A stretch of DNA of 49,586 bases from Oscillospiraceae bacterium (GTDB taxonomy: Bacteria > Bacillota > Clostridia > Oscillospirales > Acutalibacteraceae): NCBI GenBank assembly GCA_003538135.1, contig DPOR01000013.1, positions 1-49,586 on the forward strand, written 5' to 3'. The position numbers were made by a program, and so were the translations under genes. This document shows, one piece after another, positions 39,519-48,648 of the stretch. The notes beneath the pieces were generated by a model. That model searched no databases, was not told the DNA's origin, and saw nothing but the letters and a program-made list of their open reading frames with translations. Positions within the stretch are counted from its first letter, which is position 1. The number at the start of each line of letters is the position of its first letter.

Positions 39519-40673
39519 ATGTACAGCTACTGTTCGGATGCGGCTTTTATAAAGCGGGCGCAGGGACTCACCGCTTTAGACTGCGCCAAGGCGGGCGAGG
39601 CGGTGGGCGCGGCGATAGGGCGCGGCAGGGTAGGCGTAGCCTGCCGGAACGACGAGCATTCCAAGGCCTGCGCCGACGCGGTGTGCGCCGGGCTGCGAGT
39701 CTCCGGCGTCAATGCGTGGTCGATAGGCGCGTCATTTGAAGCCCAGCTCTCGTTTCTCGTGCCGTTTTCGTCGCTCAATGCGGGCGTGTTCGTCTGCGCC
39801 GGGGAGGGAACTGTCAGTATTTTCGGCGAAAACGGGCTGAGCGTATCCGCGGCGCTCGGCAGAAGGGCGGAGGACTTTATGCAAGCGGAGCTTTCTCCCG
39901 CGCCGTCGTGCGGGCGGCTTTTCGATATGTCCGCCATAAGTATGCTCTACCGCGACGAGCTGATGCGCTGTGTGCCTTACGGCGTGACGGACTGCGCCGT
40001 GCTCAGCTCCGATTCCGCTGTGTCGGCGCTCATAAACGACTGTATGCGAACTTCGTCGAACGGGCGCGCGCTGACACTCCGAATAAACCGAAGGGGAACG
40101 AGCCTGAGCGCATACACGGAGGAGACGGGCGTTGTGCCGTTTGTAAAGCTCATTGCTCTGTGCGGAATGTACGAGTTGGAGAGCGGGCGGGATATCTCCG
40201 TGCCCTATGACGCGCCGGCGTTTTTAGATGAGCTTGCCCGAAGCTACGGCAGGACGGCGTACCGCTATCTGTCCGCCCCGTCCGACGGTTCCGACAACGT
40301 GGCAAGGCGGTTGGCGGCGCGGCAGTTCTGGTCGCGTGACGCGCTGTTTACTGCGGCAAAGCTCGCCTGTATCCTCGAAGAGAAGAATATGACCTTTCCC
40401 GAGCTCTATTCGCTTTTGCCGCCGTTTTTTGTTTACAGCACCACTGCGGCACTCGCTCTGCCGCCCGACTACCTCGACGAGTTTGAGGGCGAAAGCTTTT
40501 CATTCGGGCGTGACGGAGCTAACGGCTTTGTGCTCGTGGAGAAGCGCGGAAAGACGCATATTTCGCCGCTCGGGGACGGACGGGTTCGCCTGACCGCGCA
40601 GAGCCTTGACGAGGAGACGGCGCGTGAGCTCTGCGCCGAAGCGATGGAGTTTATCTCGTCGCGCCCGAAATAA
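39519..40673 (+). CDS. Degenerate phosphohexomutase-like protein
   Basis: A 384-residue protein that I read as a shortened, probably inactive alpha-D-phosphohexomutase. VGVACRNDEHSKACADAVCAG corresponds to the first-domain GRDGR...ALA.G segment, and NAGVFVCAGEGTVSIFGENG stands where true enzymes have GGVMITASHNP..NG with the catalytic phosphoserine. The Ser is gone. No DGDxDR metal loop is visible, and the C-terminal RPSGTEP sugar-phosphate loop is replaced by GDGRVRLTAQ. RRLAARQFWSRDALFTAAKLACIL matches the domain-3 D.FW.RDG...ALK segment. It may bind a phosphosugar as a regulator. GGAGGGG precedes the ATG. It stands alone, divergent from rnhA. The remote family call is uncertain. Confidence 0.6.
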   Translation: MYSYCSDAAFIKRAQGLTALDCAKAGEAVGAAIGRGRVGVACRNDEHSKACADAVCAGLRVSGVNAWSIGASFEAQLSFLVPFSSLNAGVFVCAGEGTVSIFGENGLSVSAALGRRAEDFMQAELSPAPSCGRLFDMSAISMLYRDELMRCVPYGVTDCAVLSSDSAVSALINDCMRTSSNGRALTLRINRRGTSLSAYTEETGVVPFVKLIALCGMYELESGRDISVPYDAPAFLDELARSYGRTAYRYLSAPSDGSDNVARRLAARQFWSRDALFTAAKLACILEEKNMTFPELYSLLPPFFVYSTTAALALPPDYLDEFEGESFSFGRDGANGFVLVEKRGKTHISPLGDGRVRLTAQSLDEETARELCAEAMEFISSRPK

Positions 40674-40746
40674 AGGCGGCGGCTTTTTCGCCTGCATGCG
40701 GCACATAATTTATTGTTTATAAGATGTTAATTTGCTCCCGCGTCAC

Positions 40747-40775
40747 TTGACAGTTTTATACAATCATAGTAAAAT
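40747..40775 (+). promoter_or_regulatory. Promoter of the rnj-gdpP gene block
   Basis: A perfect TTGACA (40747-40752), a 17-bp spacer and TAAAAT (40770-40775). The leader to the rnj ATG is about 175 nt, with no clear riboswitch; an in-frame TTG/GTG start upstream of 40960 lacks a ribosome binding site. Confidence 0.75.
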
Positions 40776-40959
40776 TAACAATAGGGATATTTTTGTATTA
40801 TGACTGCGCGCATATATTAACTATCCGAATTTGTCTTGTGTCAATGCTGAAAATATCATCGCGTTTTTGGAGATTTTTAACAGGCAAGGCTTTATTTCCC
40901 GCACCTTTGAGAGGTCGGGGTTCTACTTAAATCAAAATACAAAAGAAAAGGAGATTTTT

Positions 40960-42735
40960 ATGCCGAAAGCAAAAGAAACCGGTGCAGCGTCTGCGCCCGC
41001 AAAGAGGACTGCGGGCAGGCGCGGCTATCACAGCTACGGTAAAATCAAACCCGCACCGGGTAAGTCAAAGGCCGAGCCCAAGCCTATAAAAATATCGTTT
41101 TTAGGCGGCCTGAATGAAGTGGGCAAGAATATGACTCTGTTTGAGTACGGCGAGGATATGTTCCTTGTCGACTGCGGACTTGCGTTCCCGGATCAGGATA
41201 TGCTCGGAGTCGATCTCGTGCTTCCCGATTTCACCTATGTCGAGCGCAACGCGGACAGGATACGCGGAATCGTCATAACCCACGGACATGAGGATCATAT
41301 CGGCGGTCTGCCGTATCTTCTCAAGGTTCTCAACGTGCCCGTCTACGGCACGAACCTCACCATAGGTCTTATCCAGGGCAAGCTCCGCGAGCACGGACTG
41401 CTCAATTCCGCCACTCTTAACGTCATCAAGCCCGGCGACGTGATAACCCTCGGCGGCTTTACGGTTGAGGCTATCCACGTCAACCATTCGATACCCGACG
41501 CACTCGGACTCGCTATCCGCTGCGAGGGCGGCACCGTCGTCCACACGGGCGACTTCAAAATCGACACAACGCCTATCGACGGCGGCATGATGGATCTCGG
41601 CAGACTCGCCGAGATAGGGCAGGAGGGCGTGCTCTGCCTTATGTCCGACTCCACCAACGCCGAGCGCCCGGGCTTCACCGAGAGCGAGAGGAAGGTCGGC
41701 GAATCGTTTGAGACCCTCTTCCGCAAGGCGGGCAACAACCGCATAATAGTCGCAACATTCTCCTCAAATATCCATCGCGTGCAGCAGATAATGAATGTTG
41801 CGGAGAGCCTCGGACGCAAGGTGGCTCTCGTAGGCAGAAGCCTCGAAAACGTCGTCAATATCTCGGCCGAGCTCGGTTATCTCAATATACCCGAGGGGAT
41901 AGTCATAGATATCAATATGATAAACCGCTATCCCGCCGACAAGCTCGTTATTATCACCACGGGCAGCCAGGGCGAGCCTATGAGCGCGCTCACCCGTATG
42001 GCGTTCTCCGACCATCGAAAGGTCGAAATCCATCCAAATGACTATGTTATAATTTCGGCAACTCCCATTCCCGGAAACGAAAAGACGGTCAGCCGCGTTG
42101 TCAACGAGCTGATGAAGCTCGGCGCGGATGTTGTTTATGAGAGAATGTACGATGTCCATGTCTCCGGCCACGCCTGCCAGGAGGAGCTGAAAATGATAAT
42201 GGGTATCGTCAAGCCGAAGTATTTCATTCCGGTTCACGGCGAACTCAAGCACCTCAGAAAGCACGCGGGTCTTGCGCTGAATGTGGGCATCCCCAAGGAG
42301 AATATCCTCATTGCCGACAACGGCAGAGTCGCCGAAATCAGCAAAAAGGTGCTCAAATGCACCTCTACCGTGCCCGCGGGCAGAGTATTTGTCGACGGCT
42401 ACGGCGTAGGCGACGTCGGCTCCGTAGTGCTCAGAGACAGAAAGCATCTCGCGCAGGACGGACTTGTTATTGTCGCCGTCTGCATAGACCGCGAGAACGG
42501 CGAGATAGTCTCGGGTCCCGACGTTGTGACAAGAGGCTTTGTCTATGTCAAGGAGTCGGAGGAGCTTATCAACGCCGCGCGCGAGGTTGCGGTCAGAGCT
42601 ATCGAGGCCCAGACGGACGGCGGTTATTTTGATTGGAACAGCATCAAGGCGAGCCTCAGGGACGAAATATCTCACCTGATGTATGAGCGCACCAAGCGCA
42701 GCCCGATGATACTTCCCGTTATTATGGAGGTCTGA
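40960..42735 (+). CDS. rnj: Ribonuclease J
   Basis: A 591-residue metallo-beta-lactamase/beta-CASP ribonuclease, with endo- and 5'-3' exonuclease activity in mRNA decay and RNA maturation. A basic, low-complexity N-terminal extension of ~42 residues precedes the catalytic core. The zinc motif HGHEDHIGG has H108, H110, D112 and H113; further ligands are in VNHSIPDALG and HTGDFK; beta-CASP motifs include SDSTNAERPG, TGSQGEPMSAL and VSGHACQEEL, then PVHGELKHL. ATG 40960 has AAAAGGAG upstream. RnjA and RnjB cannot be told apart. gdpP follows by 3 bp. Confidence 0.93.
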   Translation: MPKAKETGAASAPAKRTAGRRGYHSYGKIKPAPGKSKAEPKPIKISFLGGLNEVGKNMTLFEYGEDMFLVDCGLAFPDQDMLGVDLVLPDFTYVERNADRIRGIVITHGHEDHIGGLPYLLKVLNVPVYGTNLTIGLIQGKLREHGLLNSATLNVIKPGDVITLGGFTVEAIHVNHSIPDALGLAIRCEGGTVVHTGDFKIDTTPIDGGMMDLGRLAEIGQEGVLCLMSDSTNAERPGFTESERKVGESFETLFRKAGNNRIIVATFSSNIHRVQQIMNVAESLGRKVALVGRSLENVVNISAELGYLNIPEGIVIDINMINRYPADKLVIITTGSQGEPMSALTRMAFSDHRKVEIHPNDYVIISATPIPGNEKTVSRVVNELMKLGADVVYERMYDVHVSGHACQEELKMIMGIVKPKYFIPVHGELKHLRKHAGLALNVGIPKENILIADNGRVAEISKKVLKCTSTVPAGRVFVDGYGVGDVGSVVLRDRKHLAQDGLVIVAVCIDRENGEIVSGPDVVTRGFVYVKESEELINAAREVAVRAIEAQTDGGYFDWNSIKASLRDEISHLMYERTKRSPMILPVIMEV

Positions 42736-42738
42736 TGA

Positions 42739-44736
42739 ATGAGCTTTAAGGATTTCCTGCGAGAATTCGCAGTGGAAACGGCTGCCTTTATTGCGGCGGC
42801 TGTGTTCATTGTCGTTGTCGCTGTCCGCTACAGCAGGTGGGCGGCGCTTGTGGGTACTGTCCTTCTCGTCGCGTTTTCGGTTTATAAGACGGTCAGGTTT
42901 TTCAATATCCGCAGCCGCGAACGCCAGCTAAGGGACATTGCGTCGCACAGCTTAGATGCTGCCGACGCAGGTTCCGTCAACGATTTTCCCATGCCTATGC
43001 TCGTGTGCGACGGCGACGGAATAATCGAGCTTTTCAACAAAAGCTTCTTCCATACTTTTATGGATGATTCGGTTATCGACCGCAAGCTCGTTCAGCCGTT
43101 TATCGGCGACCGCGACCCCGAGCAGGCGGAGTCGAACGGCGCGTCCACAGTCAGAATAAAGGACTCCTATTATATAGTCACCCCGTCCTCGTTTGAGTTC
43201 AGGGGCGGCAAAGAATATATTTTCTATTTCACCGATGTAAGCGAGCTCAAGCGCGCTCAGCTCGCTTACATAAAAAACAGACCCGTCATAATGCTCCTGC
43301 AAACCGACGATATCGCGGATATCAAGGCGGATTACAGGGACAGCGAGCGCGCGGCGATACGCGGCGGAGTCGAAGAGGTGATAGAGAACTGGACGGGTCA
43401 GTATGACTGCATCATGAGAAAGATATCCGAGGAGCGGTTTATGATAATCGCTCAGAGCGATGTCCTCGAAAAGATGCGCGCCGACCGTTTCAGCGTTCTC
43501 GATAAGATACGCGAATATAAATACAAAGAAAGAGTGCTCGGCCTCACTCTCTCGATAGGCGTGGGCACTGGCGTTGCCATAACCGACTGCGAGAAGTCGG
43601 CGGAGCAGGCGCTCGATATGGCACTCGGACGCGGCGGCGATCAGGCGGCCGTCAAGACGAAGGATGACTATGAGTTCTTCGGCGGTGTTTCAAAGAGCGT
43701 CGAAAAGGTGACCAAGTTTCAGACCCGCGTCGCAGCCTCATCGCTTTCGAGCCTTATCAGCGCGAGCGACCGCGTGATGATAATGGGCCATTCGTTCCCC
43801 GATATGGACGCTTTCGGCGCGGCAGTCGGTATGTCCGCGATAACGGAGGCTCTCGGCATCGATTCATATATCGTCCTCGACGAAAACCGCAGCTTTGCGG
43901 GCGCGGCAGTCGATATGCTCAGAGCCGACGGCTGGAACGGCAAAATAATCGATGTCAACGAAGCTCTGGCGCTCATGACCCGCAAAACCCTGCTCATTGT
44001 TGTCGATACCCATAAGAGCAGCTTTGTCGATTTCCCGAGCCTCTATGAAAAGGCGTCCGCTACCGTGGTTATCGACCACCACAGAAAATCGGTCGATTAT
44101 ATCAAGGACGCGCTCATTTTCTTCCATGACCCCAACGCCTCTTCAACCTGCGAAATGGTCACGGAGCTTATGCGCTATATAACCCCCGCGCCGTCTCTTT
44201 CGGCAGCGGAGGCGCAGGCGATGCTCGCAGGCATAATGCTTGACACAAAGGAGTTTGTCCTCTCGACGGGCGTGCGCACCTTTGAAGCGGCGGCATTCCT
44301 GAAGGGAAAGGGCGCCGACACGGTAGCCGTAAAGCGCCTGTTCTCAAACTCGATCGAGAGCAACCGCAAGCGCAGCGAGATAATCTCCGCCGCGCATATT
44401 TACAGAGGCTGTGCCATAGCCTGCACCGCCCCCGGAACGGAGAACGCGAGACTGCTCAGCGCGCAGGCGGCAGACGAGCTGCTTGAAGTCAGCGGAGTCA
44501 AAGCGTCGTTTGTTATCTTCGACAGCGGAAATGAAAGTATCAGCATCTCGGCGCGCTCCTACGGCGATATGAACGTCCAGATAATTATGGAATATCTCGG
44601 CGGCGGAGGTCACCGCACCATGGCGGCGGCTCAGCTCGGCGGCGTGAATATGCAGGAAGCGAAGTCGAAGCTCTGCGAAGCGATAGACGCAAAATATCCC
44701 CGCGCAGACGGCGAGGAGCAGGATTCGATTTCGTGA
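42739..44736 (+). CDS. gdpP: GdpP-type cyclic-di-AMP phosphodiesterase
   Basis: A 665-residue membrane phosphodiesterase expected to degrade c-di-AMP. Two membrane helices (about residues 15-30 and 35-50) are followed by a PAS-like domain (80-175), a degenerate GGDEF domain (180-310, with ISEERFMIIA where the signature should be), and DHH/DHHA1 domains. DHH motifs: GHSFPDMDAFGAA (H351, D355, D357), VVDTHKS, the VVIDHHRKS triad near residue 446, and GGGGHRTMAAAQ near the C terminus. GGAGG stands 8 bases before the ATG, 3 bp after rnj. The following rplI and dnaB are the usual Firmicute neighbours. Confidence 0.93.
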   Translation: MSFKDFLREFAVETAAFIAAAVFIVVVAVRYSRWAALVGTVLLVAFSVYKTVRFFNIRSRERQLRDIASHSLDAADAGSVNDFPMPMLVCDGDGIIELFNKSFFHTFMDDSVIDRKLVQPFIGDRDPEQAESNGASTVRIKDSYYIVTPSSFEFRGGKEYIFYFTDVSELKRAQLAYIKNRPVIMLLQTDDIADIKADYRDSERAAIRGGVEEVIENWTGQYDCIMRKISEERFMIIAQSDVLEKMRADRFSVLDKIREYKYKERVLGLTLSIGVGTGVAITDCEKSAEQALDMALGRGGDQAAVKTKDDYEFFGGVSKSVEKVTKFQTRVAASSLSSLISASDRVMIMGHSFPDMDAFGAAVGMSAITEALGIDSYIVLDENRSFAGAAVDMLRADGWNGKIIDVNEALALMTRKTLLIVVDTHKSSFVDFPSLYEKASATVVIDHHRKSVDYIKDALIFFHDPNASSTCEMVTELMRYITPAPSLSAAEAQAMLAGIMLDTKEFVLSTGVRTFEAAAFLKGKGADTVAVKRLFSNSIESNRKRSEIISAAHIYRGCAIACTAPGTENARLLSAQAADELLEVSGVKASFVIFDSGNESISISARSYGDMNVQIIMEYLGGGGHRTMAAAQLGGVNMQEAKSKLCEAIDAKYPRADGEEQDSIS

Positions 44737-44858
44737 TATAATACCGCAGTGCGGATATCATTCGCCCGCAAAGCTTGCATGATTTTATTCTTGTAAGTGC
44801 GGCAACCGACGCACCGACAAAGTTAAACCCGTAAATAACCCGAAAGGAATTGATATAT

Positions 44859-45302
44859 ATGAAAGTTATTCTTACACAGGATGTAAAAAGCCTCGGCAAG
44901 AAGGGCGAGCTTGTCAATGCCTCCGACGGCTACGCGAGAAACTTTCTTTTCCCGAGAAAGCTCGCAGTCGAGGCTAACGCACAGGCGATGAACGAGCTTA
45001 AAAACCGCGAGTCCGCCGAGAAGTACAGATTGGAGACCGAGCTCAAGAACGCCAAGGAGGTCGCCGCGAAGATAAACGGCAAGACCGTGAAGCTCACCGC
45101 AAAGGCGGGTCAGGGCGGAAAGCTGTTCGGCTCTGTTACCGCAAAGGAAGTTGCGGAGTCGATAAGCCGTCAGTTCGGCGTATCTGTCGACAAGAGAAAG
45201 GTGTCCATGGAGGATATCAAGTCGTTCGGCACTTTCAGCGCCGAAGTAAAGGTGTATAACGGAGTCAACGCTACGGTCTATGTCAGCGTGGGCGAGGAAT
45301 AA
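44859..45302 (+). CDS. rplI: 50S ribosomal protein L9
   Basis: A 147-residue ribosomal protein. The N-terminal 23S rRNA-binding domain MKVILTQDVKSLGKKGELVN...GYARNFLFPRKLA is followed by the long connecting helix and a C-terminal domain. GAAAGGA precedes the ATG at 44859; a TTG nine bases earlier is not used. The 122-bp gap after gdpP holds an imperfect CCGC/GCGG hairpin near 44745, without U run, so read-through is likely. Confidence 0.96.
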   Translation: MKVILTQDVKSLGKKGELVNASDGYARNFLFPRKLAVEANAQAMNELKNRESAEKYRLETELKNAKEVAAKINGKTVKLTAKAGQGGKLFGSVTAKEVAESISRQFGVSVDKRKVSMEDIKSFGTFSAEVKVYNGVNATVYVSVGEE

Positions 45303-45330
45303 TTTCCGAAAACCGGAGGATCTAAGAACC

Positions 45331-46722
45331 GTGGATGTGAATAATTTAACCCTGCCCGAGGGGTATCAGATGCCCTTCAGCCTTGAGGCGGAGCAGGCGG
45401 TGCTCGGATGCGTGCTCATGGATCCGAACTGTATGCCGCAGGTGCTCATCTATCTGCGCCCGGAGTATTTCTATCTCCCGCAGCACAGAGAAATATTCTC
45501 CGTCATGGTGAGCCTCGATGCGTTAGGCAGCAAAATCGATCCGCTTGTTATTCTTGAAGCGCTCAAGAACAACGGAACATACGATGAGGCGGCGGGAAAG
45601 AACTATCTGTTCCAGCTCGCTCAGAGCGTGCCGACTACTTCAAATGTCGAGTCATATTCGAAAATCGTGCGCGAGAAGTATTTCATGCGCACCCTCATCA
45701 CCGTCTCGCAGGAGACTATCGACAACGCCGTCGCCCAGACCGACAGCGCGGATATGCTTCTTGACGCGGCGGAGCAGAGAATATACGATATCCGCCAGGG
45801 CAAGACGAGCACGGGTCCGTCCAAGCTCAGCGACATAATAGTCAATCAGGTCTATGACACCCTGCAAAAACTCAGCTCCGAGGGCGCGGAGGCGTTCAAG
45901 GGAATCTCAACGGGCTACAGGGATCTCGACGACGTAATAGCGGGACTCAACAAGTCTGACCTCATACTTATCGGCGCGCGCCCCGCAATGGGAAAGACAA
46001 GCTTTGCCTTGAATATTGCGAGAAACGTCGCTGTCAAGGCTAAGAAGAAAATTCTCTTCTTCTCGCTCGAAATGACGAAGGAGCAGCTTGCTCAGAGAGT
46101 TCTCTCGACCGAAGCGCGCGTATTAAGCACAAAGATGCGAAGTGGTCAGCTCGATACCGACGACTGGACGCGCCTCGGACTTGCCACCGCAGCGCTCAAC
46201 GACTGTGAGCTCTATTTCGATGACACGAGCTCGATAACCGTTGCAGAAATGAAAGCGCGCGCACGCAGACTCAAGAATGTCGACTGTATAATCATAGATT
46301 ACCTCGGACTTATCCGCTCCGGCACAAAGGTCGAAAACCGCGTGCAGGAGGTTACTGAGATAACCCGAAGCCTGAAGCTCATGGCGAAGGATTTGAATAT
46401 CCCCGTAGTCTGCTGCGCCCAGCTCTCCAGAGGCACCGAGGGCAGGGGAAAGTCCCACCGCCCGCAGCTTTCGGATCTGCGCGAATCGGGCTCGATAGAG
46501 CAGGATGCCGATATAGTCCTCATGCTCTACCGCGAGGAATATTATAAGAACGAAAAGGACGACCCGGACGGCGACGACGAGCCTGTATCCGCAGCCCCCG
46601 TTGCCAACGAGGTCGAGGTTATTGTTGCCAAGAACAGACACGGTCCCACAAAGACGGTAGATTTCATCTGGGATGCGGATCACACTCTGTTCATGGGCGT
46701 GGAGAAGATTCAGAATGCTTGA
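45331..46722 (+). CDS. dnaB: Replicative DNA helicase
   Basis: A 463-residue hexameric helicase that unwinds the fork during replication. The N-terminal domain opens with PFSLEAEQAVLGCVLMDP; the RecA-like motor has Walker A GARPAMGKTSFALNIA near residue 215, ILFFSLEMTKEQLAQR, IIIDYLGLI and QLSRGTEGR, with the arginine finger in KNRHGPTKTV. The GTG at 45331 is chosen, with GGAGG 11 bases upstream; the frame is open further into rplI but without a site. No intein is present. It follows rplI by 28 bp and overlaps tilS by 8 bp. Confidence 0.95.
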   Translation: MDVNNLTLPEGYQMPFSLEAEQAVLGCVLMDPNCMPQVLIYLRPEYFYLPQHREIFSVMVSLDALGSKIDPLVILEALKNNGTYDEAAGKNYLFQLAQSVPTTSNVESYSKIVREKYFMRTLITVSQETIDNAVAQTDSADMLLDAAEQRIYDIRQGKTSTGPSKLSDIIVNQVYDTLQKLSSEGAEAFKGISTGYRDLDDVIAGLNKSDLILIGARPAMGKTSFALNIARNVAVKAKKKILFFSLEMTKEQLAQRVLSTEARVLSTKMRSGQLDTDDWTRLGLATAALNDCELYFDDTSSITVAEMKARARRLKNVDCIIIDYLGLIRSGTKVENRVQEVTEITRSLKLMAKDLNIPVVCCAQLSRGTEGRGKSHRPQLSDLRESGSIEQDADIVLMLYREEYYKNEKDDPDGDDEPVSAAPVANEVEVIVAKNRHGPTKTVDFIWDADHTLFMGVEKIQNA

Positions 46723-48064
46723 TAAAGCGCTCGGCGCCGTGAAAAAATACAATATGCTCAGCCCGGGAGCCGCAGTTATAGCCGCGGTCTCGGGCGGTGC
46801 CGATTCAATGGCAATGCTGCTGTTCCTTATGAAGATAAGGGAACGGTATTCGCTGTCGTTGACCGTAGCCCATGTCAATCACGGGCTTCGCGGCGAAGAG
46901 GCGCGACGCGATGAAAACTATGTGCGCTCCTTCTGCGAGAAGAACGGACTGCGCTTTGAGGTTTTGCATGCCGATGTAGCGGCGCTCGCAAAGCAGAGAG
47001 GAGAGTCATGCGAGGAATGCGGGCGCAGAGTGCGCTACGAGTTCTTTGAATCGATAGACAAAAACGCAAAAATCGCAACCGCCCACACGGCGAGCGACAA
47101 TGCCGAGACCATGCTTTTCAATCTCGCCCGCGGCTCGTCGCTAAAGGGGCTTTGCGGTATTCCGCCCGTGCGCGGAAATATAATAAGACCGCTTATTTTC
47201 TGCACGAGGGAAGAAATAGAGGCGTTCTGCCGCGAAAATTCTCTCGATTTCGTAACAGACAGCACCAACCTGACTCTCGATTACAGCCGCAATAAGATTC
47301 GCCGTATCGCAGTCCCCGCGCTAAAGGAGATAAACTCCGCTTTTGAAGAGAATGCCTCGCATTTTTCTCAAAACGCCGCGCTCGACGAGGACTTTCTCGA
47401 GGGCGAGACGAAGGCGCTTTTGCTCTCGGCACAAGCCGACGGCGGACTTTCCTGCAAAGCGCTGCTCTCGGCGCATCCGGCGATACGCCGCCGCGTCCTG
47501 CTCGGCTGTATAAAGAACGTATGCCCGAAATCGGCGGACTTTAAGACCGTAGGCGCAGTTGAAAATATTCTTTCGCCGGGCGGAAAAATTCAGCTTTCAC
47601 CCGATACGTTTGCCGTCTCGGACGGCGCAGTTCTGCGCTTTGCCGCCCCAATAAAGAAGGGCGAGGAGTGGTCGGAGAATATAGAGTTCGAGTGCATAAA
47701 CGGCTCCGTTTGCCATAACGGACGCGTATCAATTTGCAGAGTTAATAAAAAAATTTTTTTAGATACACAAAAAATTCACAAAGATGTGTTGGATTATTGC
47801 ATTGATTGTGATAAAATTATAGGAAGAGTTCAAATCGGCAGCCGCCGTTCGGGCGATAAGCTGACCCTTGCGAGGCGCGGCTGCACAAAGAGCCTGAAAA
47901 AGCTTTTCAACGAGGCGCATATTCCGCCGGAGAGCCGCTGCGACATCGCAGTGCTGCGCGACGAAGCGGGTGTGCTTTGGGTCGAGGGCTTCGGCGCGGA
48001 CAGACGGTGCCGCGTCGGAAAAAACACTGAAAATGTGCTTATAATACGGAGGGAAAAGCAATGA
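46715..48064 (+). CDS. tilS: tRNA(Ile)-lysidine synthase
   Basis: A 449-residue enzyme that converts the wobble C34 of tRNA-Ile(CAU) to lysidine using ATP and lysine. The PP-loop AVSGGADSMAML (residues 25-36) has the required SGGxDS; AHVNHGLRGEEARRDE, GRRVRYEFF, TAHTASDNAETMLFNL, and the tRNA-binding RPLIFCTREEIEAFC and DSTNLTLDYSRNKIR segments follow. The C-terminal TilS domain has RRSGDKLTLARRGCTKSLKKLF. An AT-rich patch (47740-47830) encodes the linker before it. GGAG precedes the ATG. It overlaps dnaB by 8 bp and hpt by ATGA. Confidence 0.93.
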   Translation: MLDKALGAVKKYNMLSPGAAVIAAVSGGADSMAMLLFLMKIRERYSLSLTVAHVNHGLRGEEARRDENYVRSFCEKNGLRFEVLHADVAALAKQRGESCEECGRRVRYEFFESIDKNAKIATAHTASDNAETMLFNLARGSSLKGLCGIPPVRGNIIRPLIFCTREEIEAFCRENSLDFVTDSTNLTLDYSRNKIRRIAVPALKEINSAFEENASHFSQNAALDEDFLEGETKALLLSAQADGGLSCKALLSAHPAIRRRVLLGCIKNVCPKSADFKTVGAVENILSPGGKIQLSPDTFAVSDGAVLRFAAPIKKGEEWSENIEFECINGSVCHNGRVSICRVNKKIFLDTQKIHKDVLDYCIDCDKIIGRVQIGSRRSGDKLTLARRGCTKSLKKLFNEAHIPPESRCDIAVLRDEAGVLWVEGFGADRRCRVGKNTENVLIIRREKQ

Positions 48065-48603
48065 TAGAGGATATAGAGAGAGTATTGCTCAGCGAGGAGC
48101 AGATACGCGATATCGTCTCCCGCCTCGGCAGGCAGATAAGCGAGGACTACAAGGGCAGGAAGCTACTCATGGTCAGCGTCTTGAAGGGCTCCGTCGTGTT
48201 TATGGCGGATCTTATGAGAGCGATAACAATACCGTGCGAGATAGATTTTATGTCGGTTTCGAGCTACGGCTCTGGCACGGAGAGCTCGGGCGAAGTCAAG
48301 ATAATAAAGGATCTTGACAGACCCATAGAGGGCTATGACCTGCTGATAGTCGAGGACATACTCGACTCCGGTAAAACTCTCCATTACATATCCGAGATGC
48401 TCAGAGCGCGCAGACCCGCGAGCATTAAGATATGCACCTTCCTCGATAAGCCCGAGCGCCGCATGATAAAGGATCTCAAGGCGGACTACGCGGGAACGGA
48501 GGTTCCCGACGAGTTCGTTGTCGGCTACGGTCTCGATTACGATGAGAAGTACCGCAATGTGCCTTTCCTCGGCGTGCTCAGCCGTTCGGTCTACGAGAAA
48601 TAA
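48061..48603 (+). CDS. hpt: Hypoxanthine phosphoribosyltransferase
   Basis: A 180-residue purine salvage enzyme making IMP or GMP from hypoxanthine or guanine and PRPP. The PRPP loop LLIVEDILDSGKTLHYI and the flanking VLKGSVVFMADLMRAI, FMSVSSYGSGTESSGEVKI (mobile loop) and VPDEFVVGYGLDYDEKYRNVPFLG (base binding) are all standard. Its ATG overlaps the tilS stop (ATGA). tilS-hpt-ftsH is a common order in Firmicutes. Confidence 0.95.
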   Translation: MIEDIERVLLSEEQIRDIVSRLGRQISEDYKGRKLLMVSVLKGSVVFMADLMRAITIPCEIDFMSVSSYGSGTESSGEVKIIKDLDRPIEGYDLLIVEDILDSGKTLHYISEMLRARRPASIKICTFLDKPERRMIKDLKADYAGTEVPDEFVVGYGLDYDEKYRNVPFLGVLSRSVYEK

Positions 48604-48648
48604 GAGCGGTCAAAAGAAAACTTCGACAGTCACAGGAGGATTTGACGT

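Noticed and set aside
44737..44858. Terminator or second promoter between gdpP and rplI
   Set aside because: A small CCGC/GCGG hairpin lacks a U run, and the TATAAT at the gdpP stop has no -35 partner, so neither call is supported.
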